DNA of 64,000 nucleotides from Neobacillus nitrireducens (GTDB lineage Bacteria > Bacillota > Bacilli > Bacillales > Cytobacillaceae), in the NCBI RefSeq assembly GCF_030915405.1, contig NZ_CP133262.1, positions 4,927,001-4,991,000 of the forward strand, given 5' to 3'. Numbering within the stretch: the stretch's first letter is position 1; each line of letters starts with the position of its first letter. The notes beneath the pieces were generated by a model. It was not told the origin of the DNA. It worked only from the letters and a program-made list of their open reading frames with translations, and made no database searches. Below are positions 58,066 to 64,000 of the stretch, piece by piece. The position numbers and the translations under genes were made by a program.

Positions 58066-60258
58066 ATGAAGGAGCAGCTCAAATTAGATATTACCGGAAT
58101 GACCTGTGCAGCCTGTTCAACGAGAATTGAAAAAGTACTTAATAAGATGGACAGCGTTGAGGCAAACGTCAATTTGGCAATGGAAAGTGCAGCTATTTCT
58201 TTCGATAAAGAACTTGTTTCCAGTCATGATATTATTACCAAAATAGAAAAACTTGGTTATGAAGCAAAAGAAAAAGTTAACAGGAACACCAAACAACAGT
58301 ATAAAGAAGAGGAGATAAAACAGAAAAAACGAACGTTTCTTCTTTCGGTCATTCTGTCAATCCCCCTTTTATATACCATGCTAGCACATTTGCCTGTGGA
58401 TTTTGGTTTACCCATGCCACATATACTAATGAATCCTTGGTTCCAGTTGCTATTAGCAACGCCGGTTCAGTTTTATATCGGCGGCCCTTTTTATTTAGGT
58501 GCCTATAAAGCTCTGAAAAATAAAAGTGCTAATATGGATGTTCTAGTTTCGTTAGGTACTTCGGCCGCTTATTTTTATAGCCTAGCTGAAGGACTGAAAA
58601 CCATTGGAAACCCTGCTTATATGCCACATCTTTATTTTGAAACAAGTGCTGTACTGATTACTTTAATTCTATTGGGAAAATTATTTGAAACGTTGGCAAA
58701 GGGGAAAACAACGATTGCCATTTCGAAGTTGTTAAGTCTCCAGGCAAAAGAAGCTACGGTCCTAAGGGAAGGTAAGGAAATTCGAATTCCACTTGAAGAA
58801 GTGAACGTTTCTGATTACCTGTTAGTTAAACCAGGGGAAAAAATTCCTGTTGATGGATTGATCAGCTTAGGGCAATCTTCTATTGATGAATCCATGATTA
58901 CTGGTGAGTCCATCCCCGTTGAAAAATCCGTTGGCGACAGAGTTATTGGTTCGACAATAAATAAGAATGGTACTCTTACTATTAAAGCAATAAGGGTTGG
59001 CAAGGACACAGCGCTTGCTTCAATTATTAAGATTGTCGAGGAAGCTCAAGGCAGCAAAGCACCAATCCAACGAGTTGCGGATACAATATCAGGTTATTTT
59101 GTCCCTGTGGTAGTTGCTATCTCATTATTAACATTCTTGATTTGGTACTTCTTCGTGAGTTCAGGAGATTTCCCTTCTGCATTAGAAACTTCCATTGCTG
59201 TTCTCGTTATTGCTTGTCCCTGTGCGCTTGGATTAGCAACTCCCACATCTATCATGGTTGGTACAGGTAAGGGGGCGGAAATGGGTATCCTTTTTAAAGG
59301 TGGGGAGCATTTAGAAACAGCCCATAAAATCAATACAATCGTCCTTGATAAAACAGGCACGATTACAAAAGGACAACCTATTGTAACCGATTTTATAGCT
59401 TATCAAGACGAGAAAAAAGTACTCCAATACCTCGTATCAGCAGAGAAGTCTTCAGAGCATCCACTTGCGGAAGCGATTGTGAAATATGGAGTTGAAAAAA
59501 GATCAAGCACCCTGCCGGTGAAAAGGTTTAAGGCTGTCCCTGGATATGGTATCGAAGCAAAAATAGGTGAGGATGAAATATTTGTCGGTACCCGTAAACT
59601 GATGACTCTTAAAAATATTCCCAGCATGGTCGGTGAACAAGACCTAGCCCGATTGGAAAACGAAGGAAAAACTGCGATGTTCATTGCCATAAATTCCAAT
59701 ATAATGGGGGTTGTGGCTGTTGCTGATACGGTTAAAGAAACAGCGAAACTGGCGGTTCAGCAATTAAACCAATTAGGAATTAAGGTGTTTATGTTAACGG
59801 GGGATAATGAACGCACAGCCAAAGCCATTGCAAATCAAGTCGGAATAACGAATGTTATTGCAGAAGTCCTTCCTGAGGAAAAAGCTAATCATGTCAAAGA
59901 ACTACAGCTAAAAGGGCTGAAAGTGGCCATGGTTGGTGATGGAATAAATGATGCACCTGCCCTTGTCGTTGCGGATATTGGGATTGCAATCGGTACGGGT
60001 ACAGATGTGGCGATTGAGGCGGCTGATATCACCATTTTAGGTGGAGAATTAACCTTGATTCCGAAGGCGATGGCGTTAAGTAAACTAACGATGCAAAATA
60101 TTCGCCAAAATCTTTTTTGGGCCCTTGTTTATAATTCAGGTGGAATTCCCATTGCAGCCCTAGGTTTATTAGCCCCATGGGTGGCTGGCGCAGCAATGGC
60201 ATTTAGTTCCGTATCCGTTGTGTCTAACTCACTTCGATTGAAGCGAGTTAAAATATAA
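58066..60258 (+). CDS. copA: Copper-exporting P1B-ATPase CopA
   Basis: 730-aa copper(I) pump. One N-terminal metal-binding domain (GMTCAACSTRIEK), where B. subtilis CopA has two. Core motifs: TGES (phosphatase), CPCALGLATP (membrane copper site), DKTGTITKG (phosphorylated Asp), SEHPLAEAI (HP), MLTGDNERTAKAIA and GDGINDAPALV. Eight membrane helices expected. GTG 58057 is part of GAGGTGA; ATG 58066 is used. CopZ follows 25 bases later. Confidence 0.96.
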   Translation: MKEQLKLDITGMTCAACSTRIEKVLNKMDSVEANVNLAMESAAISFDKELVSSHDIITKIEKLGYEAKEKVNRNTKQQYKEEEIKQKKRTFLLSVILSIPLLYTMLAHLPVDFGLPMPHILMNPWFQLLLATPVQFYIGGPFYLGAYKALKNKSANMDVLVSLGTSAAYFYSLAEGLKTIGNPAYMPHLYFETSAVLITLILLGKLFETLAKGKTTIAISKLLSLQAKEATVLREGKEIRIPLEEVNVSDYLLVKPGEKIPVDGLISLGQSSIDESMITGESIPVEKSVGDRVIGSTINKNGTLTIKAIRVGKDTALASIIKIVEEAQGSKAPIQRVADTISGYFVPVVVAISLLTFLIWYFFVSSGDFPSALETSIAVLVIACPCALGLATPTSIMVGTGKGAEMGILFKGGEHLETAHKINTIVLDKTGTITKGQPIVTDFIAYQDEKKVLQYLVSAEKSSEHPLAEAIVKYGVEKRSSTLPVKRFKAVPGYGIEAKIGEDEIFVGTRKLMTLKNIPSMVGEQDLARLENEGKTAMFIAINSNIMGVVAVADTVKETAKLAVQQLNQLGIKVFMLTGDNERTAKAIANQVGITNVIAEVLPEEKANHVKELQLKGLKVAMVGDGINDAPALVVADIGIAIGTGTDVAIEAADITILGGELTLIPKAMALSKLTMQNIRQNLFWALVYNSGGIPIAALGLLAPWVAGAAMAFSSVSVVSNSLRLKRVKI

Positions 60259-60283
60259 ATAAAAATAAAGTGAGGTAATCAAT

Positions 60284-60490
60284 ATGGAGAAAACAACATT
60301 ACAGGTATCAGGAATGACTTGCGGACATTGTGAAAAGGCAGTGAAAACAGCACTTCTTAATGTAGAAGGTGTAAGTGAAGTAAGTGTTTCTTTAAAAGAT
60401 GGCAAGGTAGAGGTCGGACATGATGTAAGCAAAGCACCTCTTGGGAAGTTAAAAGAAGCCGTCGAAGATCAAGGATATGATGTGGTATAA
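60284..60490 (+). CDS. copZ: Copper chaperone CopZ
   Basis: 68-aa HMA-fold protein with the copper site GMTCGHCEKAV. Hands copper to CopA. AGTGAGG site upstream; terminator downstream. Confidence 0.97.
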   Translation: MEKTTLQVSGMTCGHCEKAVKTALLNVEGVSEVSVSLKDGKVEVGHDVSKAPLGKLKEAVEDQGYDVV

Positions 60491-60491
60491 A

Positions 60492-60527
60492 AAAACGGTA
60501 CTTATCATTTGGTAAGTACCGTTTTTT
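60492..60527 (+). terminator. Terminator after copZ
   Basis: ACGGTACTTA / TAAGTACCGT perfect core with A and T flanks and six Ts. Confidence 0.9.
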
Positions 60528-60610
60528 AAATTAATAATTTCACTAACTTTTCTTTGTTAATTTTATGTAAAAGATGTTATTCTAATCATTAAGGGTAATT
60601 TTTATGGTTA

Positions 60611-62122
60611 ATGAAAGTGGTGAAGACTTTGATAGACGAGAAGAATGAACATGCAAAAGTGGAAGAATCAAACATTGAACAAAGGCAAGGCTTAGAAATT
60701 AGATCAGGATACATACGATTAAAGAAATTTCATTTTATCATGCTGTTGTTTTTGGTTGTGTTTCTATCTGCGGGAATAACAACATTTGCACTTGCATTTG
60801 GAGATGAAAAGGTAGTTACAGTTGGAACAGAAAGACCAGAATTTGATAAACTCTATGAAGCATTTGATACTTTGAAAAGTGGTTATTATAAGAATATTGA
60901 CCAAAAAAAGGCCATCAATGGGGCAATTAATGGAATGGTGGAGTCACTTGATGACCCCTATTCAGATTATATGAGTAATGAAGAAGCCGAAAGTTTTCAT
61001 GGCAGCATTTCTTCATCTTTTCAAGGGATTGGTGCCGAAATTCAGGAAAAGGACGGCCATATCGTTATTGTTTCTCCAATCAAAGGTTCTCCTGCTGAAA
61101 AAGCAGGGTTAAAACCAAACGACATGATTATGTCCGTGAATGGAAAAAGCCTTCAAGGGATGAATTCTACTCAAGCAGTAACGCTCATTCGTGGAAAAAA
61201 GGGGACAAAGGTGGAGTTGTCTATCCAACGTCCCGGAACAGATGCGCCAATGACTGTGCCAATTATCCGTGATGACATACCGATTGAAACCGTTTATGGT
61301 GAAATGGTGGGTGACGGTATTGCCAAGGTTCAAATTACAAGCTTTTCCAGCAATACATCAAAGGAGCTAGTTGAGACTTTGAATGAGCTAAATGGGAAAG
61401 GAATGAAGGGTCTGGTTTTAGACCTGCGCCAAAATCCAGGCGGTTTATTGGACCAAGCCATTTCGATTTCGAGCATGTTCGTTCCAAAAGGGAAATTAGT
61501 TTTAAAAGTAGAAGATCGAAATGGAAAGATTAAAGAATATCCTTCACAAAATGAAGGAAACCCAAAACTTCCGTTAGTCGTTTTAATTGATAAAGGAAGT
61601 GCCAGTGCATCAGAAATACTTGCTGCAGCAGTAAAAGAATCCGCAGGTGTGAAATTAATCGGAGAAAAGTCTTTTGGGAAAGGAACAGTCCAGACCGCTT
61701 CAGATTTCAAGGATGGCTCAAACCTAAAATTCACTACAGCGAAATGGTTGACACCGAACGGAAATTGGATTCATAAAAAGGGGATCAATCCTGATGTAGC
61801 AGTAGCCTTACCTGAATTTGCAACCTTAACAATTATTAATCCTGATAAGGAACTCAAACTAACTACATCATCGACTGAAGTTCAAACGGCTCAAAAAATG
61901 CTCAAAGCAATTGGGTATAATCCAGGACGGACAGATGGATTTTTTGATAAAAAGACAAAAGCTGCCGTTACTGCCTTCCAAAAAGCTAATAAGCTCCCAG
62001 TTAATGGAGTTTTAAAAGGTGATTCCACCATGAAACTAATGGAGTTACTAAGAGATAAAATCAAAACAAGTGATACACAAATGCAAGAGGCAGTCAAAGT
62101 ATTAAAGGGAACGATGAAATAA
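60611..62122 (+). CDS. ctpA: Carboxy-terminal processing protease (S41, CtpA type)
   Basis: 503-aa membrane-anchored, outward-facing serine protease. One membrane helix near 42-64, PDZ domain about 115-205 (FQGIGAEIQEKDGHIVIVSP), S41 core with catalytic Ser in DKGSASASEILA and Lys in GEKSFGKGTVQ, then a C-terminal peptidoglycan-binding domain (VQTAQKMLKAIGYNPGRTDG, FFDKKTKAAVTAFQKAN). The start codon is uncertain: ATG 60611 lacks a strong site. Downstream of deoD, as B. subtilis ctpA is in my recollection. Confidence 0.93.
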   Translation: MKVVKTLIDEKNEHAKVEESNIEQRQGLEIRSGYIRLKKFHFIMLLFLVVFLSAGITTFALAFGDEKVVTVGTERPEFDKLYEAFDTLKSGYYKNIDQKKAINGAINGMVESLDDPYSDYMSNEEAESFHGSISSSFQGIGAEIQEKDGHIVIVSPIKGSPAEKAGLKPNDMIMSVNGKSLQGMNSTQAVTLIRGKKGTKVELSIQRPGTDAPMTVPIIRDDIPIETVYGEMVGDGIAKVQITSFSSNTSKELVETLNELNGKGMKGLVLDLRQNPGGLLDQAISISSMFVPKGKLVLKVEDRNGKIKEYPSQNEGNPKLPLVVLIDKGSASASEILAAAVKESAGVKLIGEKSFGKGTVQTASDFKDGSNLKFTTAKWLTPNGNWIHKKGINPDVAVALPEFATLTIINPDKELKLTTSSTEVQTAQKMLKAIGYNPGRTDGFFDKKTKAAVTAFQKANKLPVNGVLKGDSTMKLMELLRDKIKTSDTQMQEAVKVLKGTMK

Positions 62123-62132
62123 ACAAGAAGTG

Positions 62133-62166
62133 ACCCGACTCTCTAGAGTTGGGTTCATTTTTTTAG
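62133..62166 (+). terminator. Terminator after ctpA
   Basis: ACCCGACTCT / AGAGTTGGGT arms (one G-T pair) with a T-rich tail. Confidence 0.85.
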
Positions 62167-62201
62167 CTTGCAATTTTTGATTGGTAGAAAGGAAATAGAG
62201 A

Positions 62202-63116
62202 ATGAAAAAAGCTGAGGTTTATATATTATCCGGATTTTTAGGCAGCGGGAAAACAACCCTATTAAAACGTTTGTTAGAGGATGAACAGACATCAGGAAGA
62301 AAAACAGCCGTTATGATGAATGAACTAGGGAATGTCTCGATCGACTCTGATGCAGTTACGGGGGAGGATGTTTCCTTAAAAGAGCTGCTAGGCGGCTGTA
62401 TATGCTGTTCCATTCAAGACAAGCTTGAAGCCCAGCTGCAAGGCTTGCTGCTAGATGAAAAACCCGACGTCATTTATATTGAGACAACTGGTGCTGCACA
62501 CCCTGTGGAGGTTATAGATGCAATCCTTTCTCCATTGTTTGCAGATAAATTATTGATAAAAGGCATACTAACAACAGTAGATGGTACGAGATGGATGGAT
62601 AGAAAATTATTAAGTCCACAGCTTCAGCAATTGATTCTCGAGCAAGTTAGGCATGCGAATTTTATTGTTATTAACAAAATGAATGAACTAGAAGCGAAAG
62701 AACAAGCAAAGATAACCTTCGAAATTCAATCGATCAATCCATATGCTAGATGTCTCCTCACTAATTATTCACAGGTGCCACTTGATCAGTTGCGAAAGCT
62801 TTCTGTTTCTTTCGAAAAGGTTGAGCAAAAATCACAGCAAATAAAATTAAATTTATCGACCTTTGTTTATCAATTTAAAACAGTCATCAGCCATACCGAA
62901 TTTGAGGATTTTTTAAAAAGGTTACCTGATAGCATTTACCGAATAAAGGGGTATGTTAAATTTGATTATTCGGATTTTCCTTTCTTATTTCAATATTCAT
63001 ATGGGATGCCGATTTATTTAAAAGAAGACATGAATATGCCATTAAACCTTGTGTTTATTGGTGAAGATATAAGTTGGGGAGAGATTGAAACGCAACTAGG
63101 GAATCTTGAACTGTAA
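62202..63116 (+). CDS. CobW/G3E-family metallochaperone GTPase
   Basis: 304-aa GTPase. Walker A SGFLGSGKTTLLKRL (10-24), metal site GGCICCSI near 65 (CxCC), switch ETTGAAHP and base recognition VINKMNE; C-terminal CobW domain from about 215. Such proteins deliver zinc or another metal; which one cannot be read here. Monocistronic. Confidence 0.92.
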   Translation: MKKAEVYILSGFLGSGKTTLLKRLLEDEQTSGRKTAVMMNELGNVSIDSDAVTGEDVSLKELLGGCICCSIQDKLEAQLQGLLLDEKPDVIYIETTGAAHPVEVIDAILSPLFADKLLIKGILTTVDGTRWMDRKLLSPQLQQLILEQVRHANFIVINKMNELEAKEQAKITFEIQSINPYARCLLTNYSQVPLDQLRKLSVSFEKVEQKSQQIKLNLSTFVYQFKTVISHTEFEDFLKRLPDSIYRIKGYVKFDYSDFPFLFQYSYGMPIYLKEDMNMPLNLVFIGEDISWGEIETQLGNLEL

Positions 63117-63201
63117 GAAAAATACCATGATTTTATGAATGATAAATTCCTCTTCAGGTAACTCTTTTAATGTAGCAAAGTTTTTGTACAAGGAGGATAC
63201 A

Positions 63202-64000
63202 ATGAAGAGGGTAGTGACTTGTTTTCTGTTTATTTATATCCTCCTATCTGGTCAAGGGGTTCAAGCAGAATCGACAATCAGTTATAAAATCGAGATGTTA
63301 AACTGGAAAGAAGTAAATCAACTTCTCCCAAAGTACACGAAATTTACCGTTATGGACTTAGAAACGGGAAAAAGGTTTAAGGTGCAACGACGTGCGGGCA
63401 GCCACCATGCGGATGTCCAACCATTAACCTCTAAAGATACAAAGGTAATGAAACGTATTTATGGTGGAAAATGGAGCTGGAAACGGCGTGCAATTATTGT
63501 TATCCATAAGGATCAATGGATAGCGGGCTCCATGCATGGAATGCCTCATGGTGCTGGAGCCTTAGCGAATAACTTTCCGGGTCACTTTTGTATTCATTTC
63601 TATGGTAGTACGACCCATCGTACTAACTCAATGGACCTATCACATATGCTGATGGTTTTAAAAGCATCCGGAAAGTTAAATCAGTATTTAGGAAAGGCAA
63701 ATCCCTATGAGGTGATCAATGCCTATGTTGCAGGATTAAAGCAGCAGGATGCCCGGATTACCTCACAAGCCTCATTACAAGAAATCAAATGGAAGCCTAT
63801 TTTAGCGGTTATAGAAAATATTAGAATTTCTCGAATGGAATTCTTACCCGCAGAGGATTTAACAAATGAAATTAGTTTGGATGTACCGATTGATGTGGAC
63901 TGGTACATTAAAGATAGGGGCCGGCAATCCTTTAGAGGCGACATACATCTGATAAGATTTTCACCAATGGATGCGTGGAAAGTGGATTCACAGGACTTTT
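63202..64000 (+). CDS. Secreted L,D-transpeptidase-like protein, cut by the window end
   Basis: 266 residues are visible with no stop. Signal peptide (MKRVVTCFLFIYILLSG..., cleavage near residue 22). Segment IVIHKDQWIAGSMHGMPHG followed by NNFPGHFCIHF (C130, H112, H128) resembles the HG...SHGC arrangement of YkuD-type L,D-transpeptidases, with HFC in place of HGC. Residues before it (ETGKRFKVQRRAGSHHADVQ) also fit a cell-wall enzyme. Strong AGGAGGA ribosome binding site. Family assignment is tentative. Confidence 0.55.
   Translation, partial: MKRVVTCFLFIYILLSGQGVQAESTISYKIEMLNWKEVNQLLPKYTKFTVMDLETGKRFKVQRRAGSHHADVQPLTSKDTKVMKRIYGGKWSWKRRAIIVIHKDQWIAGSMHGMPHGAGALANNFPGHFCIHFYGSTTHRTNSMDLSHMLMVLKASGKLNQYLGKANPYEVINAYVAGLKQQDARITSQASLQEIKWKPILAVIENIRISRMEFLPAEDLTNEISLDVPIDVDWYIKDRGRQSFRGDIHLIRFSPMDAWKVDSQDF

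Noticed and set aside
1..64000. CRISPR arrays, rRNA, tRNA, prophage
   Set aside because: No regularly spaced repeats, no recognisable tRNA or rRNA sequence, and no phage structural genes were seen on either strand.

Overview
The window looks like chromosome from a low-GC, endospore-forming member of the Bacillaceae, probably a Neobacillus- or Cytobacillus-like soil Bacillus. The evidence is strong AGGAGG-type ribosome binding sites with many TTG/GTG starts, and protein families typical of spore formers (a GerA-type germination operon, Spo0M, YjcZ, YozD/YozE/YodL, YpjP, YpmR/YpmS). Two blocks also follow the Bacillus subtilis ypg-yph-ypj-thyA-dfrA-ypm and yodT-kamA-yokU-yodL-deoD-ctpA order as I remember it. 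I see no rRNA, tRNA, CRISPR array, prophage or replication origin.

Layout. 1-7900: housekeeping block (DegV, YpgQ-like HD phosphohydrolase, YfmR-type ABC-F ATPase, CvfC/YpgR, bacilliredoxin, YpjP), interrupted at 3953-5444 by one intact single-ORF IS3-family element. 8000-18500: a large Ter (tellurium/chemical stress) island. It has three TerD proteins, a TerC, YceG and TelA/YceH, plus a four-gene predicted biosynthetic module: CitE-like lyase, phosphoribosyltransferase with TRSP domain, StiP/PELOTA protein and HAD phosphatase. Both halves of the island are preceded by textbook ECF-sigma promoters (GAAAC-N16-CGTA). It is followed by a secreted anthrax-lethal-factor-like (PPEP-like) metalloprotease. 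19365-20641: thyA-dfrA. 20936-32384: tatA, tatC and a complete group 1 [NiFe]-hydrogenase operon (small subunit with Tat signal, large subunit, cytochrome b, endopeptidase, a four-cysteine Rieske-like protein, hypA-B-F-C-D-E). 32509-44070: a second DegV, a gerA-type operon, Sco, YpmR, YpmS, MsrA/MsrB, small membrane proteins and a Ktr potassium transporter. 44252-52594: a beta-lysine catabolic cluster (yodT-S-R-Q-P, a sigma54 activator, kamA, yokU). 52728-64000: small Bacillus-specific genes, a kinase-Spo0M pair, deoD, copA-copZ with a CsoR-like operator, a CtpA-type protease, a CobW-type GTPase and a truncated secreted L,D-transpeptidase-like gene.

How the parts work together. The Ter island is the most striking system. 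Envelope-stress sigma factors probably switch on calcium-binding TerD proteins, a TerC metal exporter, TelA and YceG, together with enzymes that would build or modify a ribose-containing small molecule. The hydrogenase operon supplies its own maturation set and sits behind a TatA/TatC pair that can export the folded, metal-loaded heterodimer. The lysine cluster makes biochemical sense as one route: lysine to beta-lysine (KamA), N-acetylation (YodP), transamination of the beta-amino group (YodT), CoA activation of the 3-oxo acid (YodS/R) and deacetylation (YodQ). kamA has its own consensus sigma54 promoter next to the gene for a sigma54 activator. Start codons were chosen from ribosome binding site spacing. 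Family names rest on visible motifs and memory of the families; no database was searched.
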